64,000 nt of DNA from Halobellus litoreus (GCF_024464595.1 NZ_JANHAW010000001.1:372001-436000), one strand, 5' to 3'. Positions 36,065 through 45,086 are shown, counted from the first letter of the stretch. The notes: a model not told the origin generated them from the letters alone. Made by a program: numbers and translations.

Positions 36065-36072
36065 ACTTATTG
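36065..36072 (+). promoter_or_regulatory. TATA box of glyA
   Basis: ACTTATTG lies 23-30 bases before the glyA ATG. Confidence 0.5.
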
Positions 36073-36094
36073 GACGACGAGCGCCGTATCACGT

Positions 36095-37342
36095 ATGGAC
36101 GACAGCCACGTCCGCGACGTCGATCCCGCCGTCGCAGACGCTCTCTCCGGCGAGGTAGCGCGGCAGCAGAACACGCTGGCGATGATCGCGAGCGAGAACC
36201 ACGCGAGCGAGGCGGTCCTCGAAGCGCAGGGAAGCGCGCTGACGAACAAGTACGCTGAGGGCTACCCGGGCGAGCGGTACTACGCGGGCTGTGAGTACGC
36301 CGACGAGGTCGAGGAGTTGGCCATCGAACGGGCGAAAGAGCTGTGGGGGGCCGAGCACGTGAACGTCCAACCCCACTCGGGCTCGCAGGCGAATATGGGC
36401 GTGTATCTCGCGATGCTCGATCCCGGCGACAAAATCCTCTCGCTGGATCTGACCCACGGGGGGCACCTGAGCCACGGCCACCCCGCGAACTTCGCGGGCC
36501 AGACCTACGAGGTCGAGCAGTACGAGGTCGACGCCGACACCGGCTACGTCGACTACGAGGGCCTCGCCGACATCGCTCACGAGTTCGATCCGGACATCAT
36601 CGTCTCGGGGTACTCCGCATACCCCCGCGAGGTCGAGTGGGAGCGCATTCAGGAGACCGCCGACGCCGTCGACGCGTACCACCTGGCGGACATCGCCCAC
36701 ATCACGGGCCTCGTCGCCGCCGGCGTGCACTCCTCGCCGGTCGGCGTGGCGGACTTCGTGACGGGCTCGACGCACAAGACGATCCGGGCGGGACGCGGCG
36801 GGATCATTATGTGCGACGAGGAGTACGCCGGCGCGATCGACAAGGCGGTCTTCCCCGGCGCGCAGGGCGGCCCGTTGATGCACAACATCGCGGGCAAGGC
36901 CGTCGGCTTCGGCGAGGCCCTCTCCGCGGAGTTCGACGCCTACGCCGAACAGACCGTCGCGAACGCCCAAGCGCTGGCCGATCAGCTCCAGGAGAACGGG
37001 CTGAGCCTGGTATCGGGCGGGACCGACAACCACCTCGTGCTAGTCGATCTCCGGCCCTCGCATCCGGAGACGACGGGCAAAGACGTCGAAGCGGCGCTCG
37101 ACGCGGCGGGGATCGTGATGAACGCGAACACCGTTCCGGGCGAGACCCGCTCGGCGTTCGATCCCAGCGGGATCAGGCTGGGCACGCCCGCGATCACCAC
37201 GCGCGGGTTCACCGAGACGACCTGCCGGGAGGTCGCAGACCTGATCACGAGAATCGTCGACGACTACGACGACGAGGCCGTCATCGAGGATGTCGCGGCG
37301 CGCGTCGACGAACTGACTGACGAGCACCCGCTGTACGAGTAA
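36095..37342 (+). CDS. glyA: Serine hydroxymethyltransferase
   Basis: A 415-residue PLP enzyme that converts serine and a tetrahydropterin to glycine and the methylene form, feeding one-carbon units to purines and thymidylate. The PLP lysine is K228 in GSTHKTIRAGRGG. The N-terminal MIASENHASEAVLEAQGS and the tyrosine segment GYPGERYYAGCEYAD are family features. The length matches prokaryotic SHMT. FolD, the next enzyme of the pathway, follows after 97 bases on the same strand. Confidence 0.97.
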   Translation: MDDSHVRDVDPAVADALSGEVARQQNTLAMIASENHASEAVLEAQGSALTNKYAEGYPGERYYAGCEYADEVEELAIERAKELWGAEHVNVQPHSGSQANMGVYLAMLDPGDKILSLDLTHGGHLSHGHPANFAGQTYEVEQYEVDADTGYVDYEGLADIAHEFDPDIIVSGYSAYPREVEWERIQETADAVDAYHLADIAHITGLVAAGVHSSPVGVADFVTGSTHKTIRAGRGGIIMCDEEYAGAIDKAVFPGAQGGPLMHNIAGKAVGFGEALSAEFDAYAEQTVANAQALADQLQENGLSLVSGGTDNHLVLVDLRPSHPETTGKDVEAALDAAGIVMNANTVPGETRSAFDPSGIRLGTPAITTRGFTETTCREVADLITRIVDDYDDEAVIEDVAARVDELTDEHPLYE

Positions 37343-37439
37343 CGGCTGACGCCGTCTCCCGCCGGGCCCGACGACCCGCGAACGGAGGACGCACGGGAAA
37401 CCCGCACATTTGAAGTGTGCCACCCACACCCTTCGTAGT

Positions 37440-38327
37440 ATGACCGAGATCATCGACGGCAACGCCGTCGCCGAAGACATCCGGAACGGGCTCCTCGACA
37501 GTATCGAATCGCTGACCGACGCGGGGACGACGCCGTGTCTCGCGACCGTGCTGATGAACGACGACCCCGCCAGCGAGACGTACGTCTCGATGAAACACAA
37601 AGACTGCGAAGAGGTCGGCATCGCCACCCGCGACATCGAACTCGATCCCGACACGCCTGCCGAGGAACTGTTCGACACCATCGACGAGCTGAACGCCGAC
37701 CCCGAGGTCCACGGCATCCTCGTGCAGATGCCGCTCCCGGACCACGTCGACGAGCGCGAGGTCCTGCGCAGCATCGACCCCGCGAAGGACGTCGACGGCT
37801 TCCACCCCGAAAACGTCGGCCGTCTCGTCGCCGGGAACGCTCGGTACAAACCGTGTACGCCGCACGGCGTTCAGAAGCTCCTCGCCGCCGCCGACGTCGA
37901 GACCGAGGGCGCAGAGGCCGTCGTCGTCGGCCGGTCGAACATCGTGGGCAAGCCGATGGCGAACCTCCTCATCCAGAAGGACGAGGGCGGCAACGCGACG
38001 ACTACGGTCTGTCACTCCCGGACGGAAGACCTCGCGGAGAAGACGCGCGCGGCCGACATCGTCATCGCCGCCGCGGGCGTCCCCGAGATGATCACCGGCG
38101 AGATGATCTCGGAGGGGACCGTCGTGATCGACGTCGGCATCAACCGCGTCGAGACCGACGAGGGGTCCGAACTCGTCGGCGACGTCGACTACGACAGTGC
38201 GAAGGAGAAAGCGAGCGCGATCACGCCCGTCCCGGGCGGCGTCGGGCCGATGACCCGGGCGATGCTCCTGTGGAACACGGTCAAGTCCGCCGGCGACGTC
38301 GCGGGCATCGACGTCGACCTCCCGTAA
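37440..38327 (+). CDS. folD: Methylenetetrahydrofolate dehydrogenase/cyclohydrolase
   Basis: A 295-residue bifunctional enzyme that oxidises methylene-THF to methenyl-THF with NADP and hydrolyses it to formyl-THF. The active-site region has ETYVSMKHKDCEEVGI (the catalytic Lys of YxxxK), LVQMPLPDHVDE, DVDGFHPENVGRL and the NADP-binding VVGRSNIVGKPMANLL. I start at ATG 37440; the upstream frame adds nothing conserved. It is next to glyA, which supplies its substrate. Finding FolD shows that this archaeon uses folate. Confidence 0.96.
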   Translation: MTEIIDGNAVAEDIRNGLLDSIESLTDAGTTPCLATVLMNDDPASETYVSMKHKDCEEVGIATRDIELDPDTPAEELFDTIDELNADPEVHGILVQMPLPDHVDEREVLRSIDPAKDVDGFHPENVGRLVAGNARYKPCTPHGVQKLLAAADVETEGAEAVVVGRSNIVGKPMANLLIQKDEGGNATTTVCHSRTEDLAEKTRAADIVIAAAGVPEMITGEMISEGTVVIDVGINRVETDEGSELVGDVDYDSAKEKASAITPVPGGVGPMTRAMLLWNTVKSAGDVAGIDVDLP

Positions 38328-38351
38328 GCGTCCCGGTCGTTCTCTCGGACG

Positions 38352-38783
38352 TCACCGGCTGAAGCCGCTCGGTCCCGAGGGCCCCCGCGGCCCGTCCGTC
38401 CCGCGGGGGCCGGACGGCCCGCCGCCTGCGATCGTCGTGTGCGTCCGTTCCGGCTCCGGTTCGACTTCCTCGCCGTCGACGAATCTGACGAACGACAGAT
38501 ACAGCTCCTGGCCGCAGGGCGACTCGCGGCTCGGATCGACGACGTCGTCGGCGTCGCTGCGCTCTCCGGTCCAGTTGACCGCGTCGCCGTCGCTGTCGCC
38601 AGCGATATCCTCGCCGCAGACGAGACGGACGCCGTCGGCCGATTCGTAGTCCTCGTCGGGCTCGGCGTACTCCCAGCCGACGAGCGGATACGGCGTGACC
38701 GACTTATCCGAGAGGTACCCCTCGCGTTCGAGTTCGACGACGGCCCCACAGTGCGGACAGTAGTACCTGACCGGGTAACTCAT
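38352..38783 (-). CDS. Zinc-ribbon hypothetical protein with collagen-like C-terminal tail
   Basis: A 143-residue protein. It starts MSYPVRYYCPHCGAVVELER, a CxxC zinc half-site. C-terminal cysteines (VRLVCGED and SPCGQELYL) probably complete a zinc site. The last 22 residues are seven Gly-X-Y triplets (GPSGPRGTDGPRGPSGPSGF), a collagen-like pattern. The ATG at 38783 is about 23-30 bases from a minus-strand GTTAAGT box. I do not know the family's function. Confidence 0.65.
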   Translation of the reverse strand: MSYPVRYYCPHCGAVVELEREGYLSDKSVTPYPLVGWEYAEPDEDYESADGVRLVCGEDIAGDSDGDAVNWTGERSDADDVVDPSRESPCGQELYLSFVRFVDGEEVEPEPERTHTTIAGGGPSGPRGTDGPRGPSGPSGFSR

Positions 38784-38993
38784 CGTTTCTAGTGAGGCTC
38801 GAAGCGACTTAACGCCCGCGCCAGTCGTCTGACTGGGGCCGAACAAAAACTGGCCGACAGCGTGACAAAACTCCGCCGAGAGTTCATATCGGATCGGGGG
38901 GCCACCGACGCCGTGCGTTGACGACAGCCGCGGGACATACTGGGAGTGTGCAGTACAGCGTCTCGTGACCGGTCCCGTACCGCCTGTTCGCCC

Positions 38994-39578
38994 CTACTCA
39001 GTCGGACGGTCGTCGATCGCTTCCTCGGCCTCGACGTAGCGGAAGGCGACGCCGGCCCGCCGAGCGGCCTCCGCGTCTCGAACCGAGTCGCCGACGAACA
39101 CGGCGTCGTCCGGATCCGCACCCAGTCGGTTGAGCGTTTCGAGGAGCGGCGCGGGGTCCGGCTTTCTGGTCGCGACGGTGTCGCGGCCGACCACGGCGTC
39201 GACGTGGGACGCGAGGTCGTGGACGTCGAGCGCGATCCGACAGGCGTGTTCGGCGTTCAGCGAGCAGACGCCCTCGGCGTCGAACCGACCGACGAACTCC
39301 GCGTGCGGGAGTCGCTCCGAGCGCTCCGCGCCGGTCCGTTCGTAGTCGCCGATGACGGCCTCGACGTCGTCGCGCAGGCCCGACTCGTCCGCGAGATCGA
39401 GCATCTCCCAGAGGTCGATCCCGCCGGCGTCGACGCCTGCCGTCTCGAAGACGGTCGCGACGTCTCCGGTCACGACGTCCCAGTCGACGAGGAGTCGAAC
39501 GAGTGTCCCGTCTAAGTCCCAGACGACGGTGTCGAACTCGTCGAGCGGCGTCGTCTCGAAGGGCGGCCGATCGGTCAT
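38994..39578 (-). CDS. HAD-family hydrolase (phosphoglycolate-phosphatase-like)
   Basis: A 194-residue haloacid dehalogenase hydrolase. Motif I is TVVWDLDGTLVRL (nucleophile Asp), the later motif is TRKPDPAPLLETLNRLGADPDDAVFVGDSVRDAEAARRAG with the catalytic Lys and the acidic GDSVRD. A helical cap is inserted after motif I. The closest type is phosphoglycolate phosphatase or Gph-like, though the substrate is uncertain. It stands alone. Confidence 0.88.
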   Translation of the reverse strand: MTDRPPFETTPLDEFDTVVWDLDGTLVRLLVDWDVVTGDVATVFETAGVDAGGIDLWEMLDLADESGLRDDVEAVIGDYERTGAERSERLPHAEFVGRFDAEGVCSLNAEHACRIALDVHDLASHVDAVVGRDTVATRKPDPAPLLETLNRLGADPDDAVFVGDSVRDAEAARRAGVAFRYVEAEEAIDDRPTE

Positions 39579-39665
39579 CGAAGTGCCTACGCTCCCGACG
39601 CGAAAAGGCGCTTCGGATAGCGCAGCCGATCATCAGTATTTGCGTTCGCTCCTCGGCGGGCAGCT

Positions 39666-40871
39666 TCACCCCTCGGATTCCCACTCGCGCACGGCATCGA
39701 GGACGTCCTCGGGATCGGCATCCAGACCGCCGCCCTGCGCGAACGGCGGGCCGCCGCCGCCGCCGCCGCCGTAGGTGTCGGTGACGGCGTCGACCACCGA
39801 ACCGGCGTGGACGTCGCTGTCAGCCCCCGCAGCGACGACGAGGTACGGTCGTTCCTCGCCGCCCACGGCGGCGACGACCTCCGAACCGCCGGCGGCGTCT
39901 TTCGCCGCCTCGCCGGCGTCGTTCGGGTCGACGCCGTCGAGAACGCCGATCCGCCACGGCGTGCCGTCTTTGGTGACCGTCTCGAAGCCGCCGATGGCGT
40001 CCGAGACGGCGGCGCGTTCGAGCTCGCGGACGCGTTCGGCGAGGTCGTCGCGTTCGCTCCGGATCGTCGCGGCCGTCTCCGCGAGGTCGTCGACGTTCGT
40101 CTCCAGCGCGGCCGCCGTCTCGCGCAGCGCTCGGTGACGTTCGGCTCCCCGATCGATTCCCGTCGGGCCGACAGCGAACTCGACGCGCGTCAGACCCTCA
40201 CCGGGATTCGAGCGGTCGAGGACCGTGACCGGACCGATCTCGCGGGTGTTCGAGACGTGCGTGCCGCCGCAGGCGGCGACGTCCCACCCCTCGATGTCGA
40301 CGATCCGAACCGTGTCGGCGTCGTTCATCACGCCCTCTTCGGTCTTGGTGTTGAACGCGACGTCCTCGCGAGCGGTCGCTTCCTCGGTCGGAACCTCCTC
40401 CCAGGAGACGTCCCGTGAATCCCACACCGTGCGGTTCGTCAGCCGCTCCAGTTCCACGAGGGTCTCGTCGTCGATGTCCGTCGAGGTGGTGAAGTCGACC
40501 CGGACCTTCTCGTCGGAGATGTCAAACCCGCCGTAGCCGAGGTCGTCGAGGAGCCGCCGTCCCGCTCCGTAGAGCACGTGGCTCGCCGTATGCGCACGCA
40601 TACAGTACGTTCGGAAGTCGTCGTCGACGACGCCGGTCACCGTGTCGCCGACGTCGAAATCAGGGGCCGACGCGAGGACGTGTCGAACACCCTCTTCGCC
40701 CGTCTGCACGTCGACGACGCGCGCGTCGCCGAGCGTTCCGCGGTCGGCCGGCTGACCGCCGCTCTCGGCGTAGAAGTACGTTTCGTCGAGCGTCACCGTC
40801 CGATCGTCGATACCGACGACCTCGGCCGAGAACTCCCGGACTTCCGGTTCCGCGGGGGCGCGTGTCTGCAT
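39666..40871 (-). CDS. alaX: Alanyl-tRNA editing protein AlaX (long type)
   Basis: A 401-residue trans-editing protein that hydrolyses Ser- or Gly-tRNA-Ala. Zinc ligands are seen as HTASH and CGGTH in the editing domain. The region around TYFYAESGGQPADRGTL is the conserved start of the AlaRS-like editing fold. The C-terminal DHHA1 domain ends with a glycine run plus PPFAQGGG. I start at ATG 40871 (MQTRAPAEPE) since a TATA-like box is 24-31 bases upstream. The catalytic synthetase domain of AlaRS is absent, as expected for AlaX. Confidence 0.93.
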   Translation of the reverse strand: MQTRAPAEPEVREFSAEVVGIDDRTVTLDETYFYAESGGQPADRGTLGDARVVDVQTGEEGVRHVLASAPDFDVGDTVTGVVDDDFRTYCMRAHTASHVLYGAGRRLLDDLGYGGFDISDEKVRVDFTTSTDIDDETLVELERLTNRTVWDSRDVSWEEVPTEEATAREDVAFNTKTEEGVMNDADTVRIVDIEGWDVAACGGTHVSNTREIGPVTVLDRSNPGEGLTRVEFAVGPTGIDRGAERHRALRETAAALETNVDDLAETAATIRSERDDLAERVRELERAAVSDAIGGFETVTKDGTPWRIGVLDGVDPNDAGEAAKDAAGGSEVVAAVGGEERPYLVVAAGADSDVHAGSVVDAVTDTYGGGGGGGPPFAQGGGLDADPEDVLDAVREWESEG

Positions 40872-40894
40872 ACGTTCCGCTGTGGCCGTCGGAG

Positions 40895-40902
40895 ACAAAA
40901 AT
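40895..40902 (-). promoter_or_regulatory. TATA box of alaX
   Basis: Minus-strand ATTTTTGT lies 24-31 bases before the alaX ATG and supports that start. Confidence 0.5.
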
Positions 40903-40934
40903 GGTTGCAGTTCCGGGTCGACCGGGTCGAGGTC

Positions 40935-41453
40935 CTACTCGTCGACCAGTTCGACGTCGAGGCGTTCTTCGAGCGCGCGGACGACGGAGCCGCCGACGCC
41001 GGCGCGCGTCGCCCGTCCCTGTTCGACCGCGTCGACGTCGGCCTCTGCAACGTCCAGTTCCGCCGCCAACTCCTCGACCGTCAGTCCCGCCTCCTGGCGG
41101 GCTGACTCCGCCCGCTCACCGTACCCGGTCACGAGATACGGTAGTCGATCCTCCTCGTAGTCGGTCCCCTCCTCCCAGTGGGAGGCGTCGCCCCTGGTCT
41201 GGTCGTACATCCGCGCCTGTTGCTGGGCCGCTCGTTTCCGTCGCGGCGTCTCCCCCTCGTGGCCGTCGGACCCCGAATCAGAGGAGCCGGCGCTTCGCTT
41301 CTGGGAGTCGTCGTGCGGTGCACAGTCCGCGCACACGAGCAGTTCCGCGCCCGCGACGTTCGCTCGGCGGAGGTTACCGGTCGAGCGACCGCAGAGTTCA
41401 CAGCTGTCGCCGTCGCCACCGCCCCCGCCGCTGCCGGTGGAGTACTTGGTCAT
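40935..41453 (-). CDS. MBF1-like transcription factor (zinc ribbon + HTH)
   Basis: A 172-residue protein. An N-terminal zinc ribbon has CELCGR and CADCAPH. A basic linker (PRRKRAAQQQARMYDQTRG) follows, and then a Cro-like helix-turn-helix at about 115-165 (ARQEAGLTVEELAAELDVAE). This layout matches archaeal multiprotein bridging factor 1. Archaeal MBF1 is thought to link transcription or ribosome function, and its exact job is not settled. A minus-strand GTTTTAAAC box at 41476-41484 lies 23-31 bases before the ATG. Confidence 0.88.
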   Translation of the reverse strand: MTKYSTGSGGGGGDGDSCELCGRSTGNLRRANVAGAELLVCADCAPHDDSQKRSAGSSDSGSDGHEGETPRRKRAAQQQARMYDQTRGDASHWEEGTDYEEDRLPYLVTGYGERAESARQEAGLTVEELAAELDVAEADVDAVEQGRATRAGVGGSVVRALEERLDVELVDE

Positions 41454-41475
41454 AGCGTTCAGTACCGACTCGACG

Positions 41476-41484
41476 GTTTAAAAC
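41476..41484 (-). promoter_or_regulatory. TATA box of the MBF1-like gene
   Basis: GTTTTAAAC on the minus strand, 23-31 bases before the start. Confidence 0.6.
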
Positions 41485-41622
41485 GTATCCCAAGCGGCGG
41501 CGGCACTCGCGGGACGGCCAGCGCCGCCGCTCGCGGAGATAGCGTCGGAAGGATTGTGCGTGGGTGCTGCGTCCCCGAAGGGATGAGCACCTGCATCGAG
41601 TGGCGACGAATCGCCGTGCGAT

Positions 41623-41706
41623 GCGTGGGACCGGATTTGAACCGGCGGACCCCTATGGGACAGCGCCCTCAACGCTGCGCCGTTGGCCTGGCTTGGCTAC
41701 CCACGC
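41623..41706 (-). tRNA. tRNA-Leu (anticodon GAG)
   Basis: Read on the minus strand, the 5' end GCGTGGG pairs with CCCACGC at the 3' end (7-base acceptor stem). The T arm is CCGGTTCAAATCCGG. The anticodon stem AGCG/CGCT holds the loop TTGAGGG, giving anticodon GAG for CUC/CUU codons. A long variable arm makes it a class II tRNA. The 84-base length fits. CCA is not encoded; the next base is A. A minus-strand ATTTAAATT box lies at 41746-41754. Confidence 0.93.
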
Positions 41707-41825
41707 TCGCTGTGTCTTGTCGCGCAATATGGGGTTGTCCGGGGTAATTTAAATGAGTTTCCTTTCGGTGGCGGAGCCGATCCGCAGTCGGCACCGTTTT
41801 TACCGCTCCGTCCGGCCATTCGCGT

Positions 41826-42386
41826 ATGGAACTGCGCGCGCGAGAACGCGTCCCCGAACTCACAGCGGTGCTCTCCGTCGCCTCGCTCGCGGCCGTGTTC
41901 GCGGCCGTCGGCGGCGTCGTCCCCGCGTCGCTGCTCCCAGCCGCCCCCGATTCCTTCCTCGACGCGATCCCTCACGTCAACGCCGTGTTGAGCACGGCGG
42001 CCCTCGTGACGATCGCCCTCGGCGTCCGGTACATCCGTCGGGACGACGTCCGCCGCCACCGGGCGATGATGCTCACGACCCTCTCGCTGTTCGTCGCCTT
42101 CCTCGTCCTCTATCTCTACCGCATCTCTCTGGAGGGGACCGCGGCGTTCCCCGGCCCCGACGCCGTCTACCAGTTCGTCTATCTGCCCACACTCGCGATT
42201 CACGTCTTCCTCGCGATCGTCTGCATCCCGCTCTTATACTACGTGCTGCTGCTGGCGCTCACGCGTCCGGTCGCGGAGCTGTACGAGACGCCGCACCGAC
42301 GCGTCGGGCGGGTCGCCGCCGCGCTGTGGTTCGTCTCCTTCGCCCTCGGGGACGTGGTCTACCTGCTGCTGTACGTCGTGTACTGA
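41826..42386 (+). CDS. DUF420 family membrane protein
   Basis: A 186-residue protein with five hydrophobic segments. The arrangement HVNAVLSTAALVTIALGVRYIRR followed by HRAMMLTTLSLFVAFLVLYLYR and LAIHVFLAIVCIPLLYYVLL is that of DUF420, where conserved His residues sit at helix ends. DUF420 proteins are found near respiratory oxidase or cytochrome maturation genes in other organisms, but their job is not known. It stands alone here. Confidence 0.83.
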   Translation: MELRARERVPELTAVLSVASLAAVFAAVGGVVPASLLPAAPDSFLDAIPHVNAVLSTAALVTIALGVRYIRRDDVRRHRAMMLTTLSLFVAFLVLYLYRISLEGTAAFPGPDAVYQFVYLPTLAIHVFLAIVCIPLLYYVLLLALTRPVAELYETPHRRVGRVAAALWFVSFALGDVVYLLLYVVY

Positions 42387-42472
42387 TCCCCGCGGACTGA
42401 TCGGCCGCCACTACGTCCCGATACGAACATATTCGGACACAGGGATTTGTTCGCGGGCGACGTAGTTCCCGT

Positions 42473-42868
42473 ATGGCTCAGTCGCAGTCCGCCCTGGAGA
42501 CGACACAGACGACCGTCGAAGTCCGCGCGACGGGGCACGTCCGCGACGCGCTCGGGACGCCGGAACTCTCGTTCACGTTCGAGGGCGACACGCTCAGGGA
42601 GTTCGCCGAGGCCTTCTTCGCCGAGTACGACGTCCGCGACCTCGTGATCGCCGAGACGGAAGCGGAGTCGACGACCCGCGGGTGGGCGCCGATCGACGCC
42701 GACGACGTCCCGGGCGACCTCCGAAAGAACCCGGACGGCGAGCAGACCCGGGCGTACGCCCGGATCCTCGTCAACGGTCGGTTCAACGAGAACCTGGCGG
42801 GGTTCGACACGAAACTGACCGAGGGCGATCGGGTCGCGCTGGTCAACCCGTTCTTGTTCTGTCTGTGA
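42473..42868 (+). CDS. MoaD/ThiS-like beta-grasp protein lacking the C-terminal Gly-Gly
   Basis: A 131-residue protein with a ubiquitin-like beta-grasp pattern: VEVRATGHVRDALGTPELSF, LREFAEAFFAEY and LTEGDRVALVNPFL, as in MoaD, ThiS and archaeal SAMPs. The working members end in Gly-Gly for adenylation and conjugation. This one ends NPFLFCL, so it cannot act that way without another mechanism. An insert of about 40 residues (residues 57-95) separates the halves. The family call is good and the function unknown. Confidence 0.75.
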   Translation: MAQSQSALETTQTTVEVRATGHVRDALGTPELSFTFEGDTLREFAEAFFAEYDVRDLVIAETEAESTTRGWAPIDADDVPGDLRKNPDGEQTRAYARILVNGRFNENLAGFDTKLTEGDRVALVNPFLFCL

Positions 42869-42898
42869 ACGCGGTCCTCGGGGGCCGAGAGTCGACGA

Positions 42899-44503
42899 TC
42901 AGTCGTCAGCGCTGGCGGTCGCGCCGTCGCCGATGACCGGGCGCTGTACGTCGCGGTCGGTGTCCTCGCCGTCGATGTCGTAGGGGTACTCGCCGGTCAC
43001 GCAGCCGAGACAGAGATCGAGGCGAGACTCGCCGAGCACGTCGGCGATGGCGTCGATAGAGAGGTAGCCGAGACTGTCCGCGTGGATCTCCTCGCGGATC
43101 TCCTCTATCGACCGGTCCGCGGCGATGAGTTCTTCGCGGGAGGCCATGTCGATCCCCATGTAACACGGCGCGACGATCGGCGGCGCGCCGATCCGGACGT
43201 GGACCTCCTCCGCGCCGGCGTCTTTCAACAGCGAGACGAGTTGCCGGGAGGTCGTCCCCCGGACGATGCTGTCGTCGATGATGGTGACCGACTTCCCCTC
43301 GATGGTGCTCTTGATCGGATTGAGCTTCAGCCGAACCGCGCGCTCGCGCTCGTCCTGGGTCGGCATAATGAACGTCCGGCCGACGTAGCGGTTCTTCATC
43401 AGGCCCTCGGCGAACTCGACGGCCTCCTCGTCTGCGGGGCGTTCCTCGCCCGTCGCCGTCGTCTCGTTGGCCGCCTCGGCGTAGCCGGAGGCGAACGCGC
43501 GTCCGGAGTCGGGGACGGGCATCACGACGTCGGTCTCGATGCCCGACTCCGCCCAGAGTTTCCGGCCGAGGTTTCGTCGCGCCTGGTAGACGAGCGTGTC
43601 GTCGATGACGGAGTCGGGGCGGGCGAAGTAGACGTGCTCGAAGAAGCAGTGCGCGGTGTCCTCGCGCTCGACGAGTTGATAGGAGTCGAATCCGGAGCCG
43701 TCGGGTTCGAGGACGACGAGTTCGCCCGGCCGAACGTCGCGGACGAGTTCGCCGTCGAGGGTATCGATCGCGGCGGACTCGGAGGCGACGACGTAGCCGT
43801 CTTCCAGTTCGCCGATGCAGAGCGGTCGATTCCCCTCCGGGTCCCGAACCGCGAGCACGGTCTCGTCGTGCATGATCGTCAGCGCGTAAGAGCCGTGGAT
43901 GCGGTCCATCGTCCGCTTGACGGCGCGGACGAGGTCGGCTTCGAGCAGGTTCCGGGCGAGGTCGTGGGCGATGACCTCCGTGTCGCCGTCGGAGGTGAAG
44001 GCGTGGCCGAGGTTCGCCAGTTCGGCTCGGATCTCGTCGGCGTTGACGAGGTTGCCGTTGTGCGAGAGGCCGAGCGATCCCGACTTGAACGAGACGGAGA
44101 AGGGTTGGGCGCAGGAGGCGTTGACGCCGCCCGAGGTGGGATAGCGGACGTGACCGATCCCGGTCTGACCCGCCAGGGAATCGAGGTCGGACTCGTCGAA
44201 CGCGTCGCCGACGAGGCCCATCTCGACGTGGCTGTGTTGCTGGAAGCCGTCGTGGGTGACGATTCCCGCGGATTCCTGGCCGCGGTGCTGGAGCGCGTAC
44301 AGCGAGTAGTACAACGGGCGCGACGCGGCGCGGTCGTCGAGCGCGACGCCGACGACACCACACTTCTCGGTCGGCCCGGAGCGGTCCGCGCCCGGCGGCG
44401 CCCCCGCCGCTGGAGTGAGGCTCGGCGGTTCGGCGGTCGATGACTCCGCGTTCGTCGTCTCACGTCCGGGTGTGGGGGTCGATGGGTCCCGCCCGTCAGG
44501 CAT
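42899..44503 (-). CDS. purF: Amidophosphoribosyltransferase
   Basis: A 534-residue enzyme that makes phosphoribosylamine from PRPP and glutamine, the first step of purine synthesis. The glutaminase nucleophile is a cysteine that must become N-terminal; here it is C48 (EKCGVVGVALDD), so a 47-residue Pro/Ser/Thr-rich leader would have to be removed. The PRPP-binding motif is VTIIDDSIVRGTTSRQL. RGQESAGIVTHD and SHNGNLVNADEIR are glutaminase signatures. A minus-strand GTTTTTAG at 44528-44535 is 25-32 bases before the start. Confidence 0.95.
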   Translation of the reverse strand: MPDGRDPSTPTPGRETTNAESSTAEPPSLTPAAGAPPGADRSGPTEKCGVVGVALDDRAASRPLYYSLYALQHRGQESAGIVTHDGFQQHSHVEMGLVGDAFDESDLDSLAGQTGIGHVRYPTSGGVNASCAQPFSVSFKSGSLGLSHNGNLVNADEIRAELANLGHAFTSDGDTEVIAHDLARNLLEADLVRAVKRTMDRIHGSYALTIMHDETVLAVRDPEGNRPLCIGELEDGYVVASESAAIDTLDGELVRDVRPGELVVLEPDGSGFDSYQLVEREDTAHCFFEHVYFARPDSVIDDTLVYQARRNLGRKLWAESGIETDVVMPVPDSGRAFASGYAEAANETTATGEERPADEEAVEFAEGLMKNRYVGRTFIMPTQDERERAVRLKLNPIKSTIEGKSVTIIDDSIVRGTTSRQLVSLLKDAGAEEVHVRIGAPPIVAPCYMGIDMASREELIAADRSIEEIREEIHADSLGYLSIDAIADVLGESRLDLCLGCVTGEYPYDIDGEDTDRDVQRPVIGDGATASADD

Positions 44504-44527
44504 ACGCGAAGGTACGGAATCCGGGGG

Positions 44528-44535
44528 CTAAAAAC
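44528..44535 (-). promoter_or_regulatory. TATA box of purF
   Basis: Minus-strand GTTTTTAG, 25-32 bases before the ATG at 44503. Confidence 0.55.
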
Positions 44536-44615
44536 CCGTCCATATGCTACCTTCGGTGCCGTTAGTCGTGCGTATTATGCACGGACGTGTGTACGTTCGT
44601 CCATCGGGGCGCGCG

Positions 44616-44960
44616 TCAGAAGAAGGCGTGATCGCCCAACCGATAATGCGTGACGACGCCCTCGTCGGTCTGGATCCGCTTCGATTCGAGGTACTCGGCG
44701 TCGCGCAGGTCGGTCACGGCCGCGCGGACCTGTCGCTCGGTGACGTCCATCGGCGCGACGTCGACGTCCTCCCTCTCGTCCTCTTCGTCGCACCACGTAT
44801 CCGTTTCCGGTGGGACGACCGTGCCGCCGTCCACGAGGAGGTCGTACAACTCAGGAACGGCGTAGGCGCGGGGTTCGACGGCGTCGAGGAATTCCGCCAC
44901 TGCACGCTCGACGTCGTTCCACTGCTTTCCGGACTGCCACTCGTCTTCGCTGATTGGCAT
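44616..44960 (-). CDS. Hypothetical protein, possible winged helix
   Basis: A 114-residue acidic protein. The segment VERAVAEFLDAVEPRAYAVPELYDLL and the end VTERQVRAAVTDLRDAEYLESKR followed by THYRLGDHAF resemble the helices and wing of a winged-helix domain. I do not recognise a named family. A minus-strand AT-rich box near 44985-44992 (CACTTTTT) supports a gene. It stands alone upstream of purF on the same strand. Confidence 0.6.
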   Translation of the reverse strand: MPISEDEWQSGKQWNDVERAVAEFLDAVEPRAYAVPELYDLLVDGGTVVPPETDTWCDEEDEREDVDVAPMDVTERQVRAAVTDLRDAEYLESKRIQTDEGVVTHYRLGDHAFF

Positions 44961-45086
44961 ACGCCCCGATCGGACACGGTCGCAAAAAGTGTTTTTGAAA
45001 TGTCAGACGCGCGTCGTTGACGGGGGGTCGAGCCGGTGAGTGGCCGTCACACGCCGCCCGGCCCAGCCGCCGCCCGCCCTCTCCGG

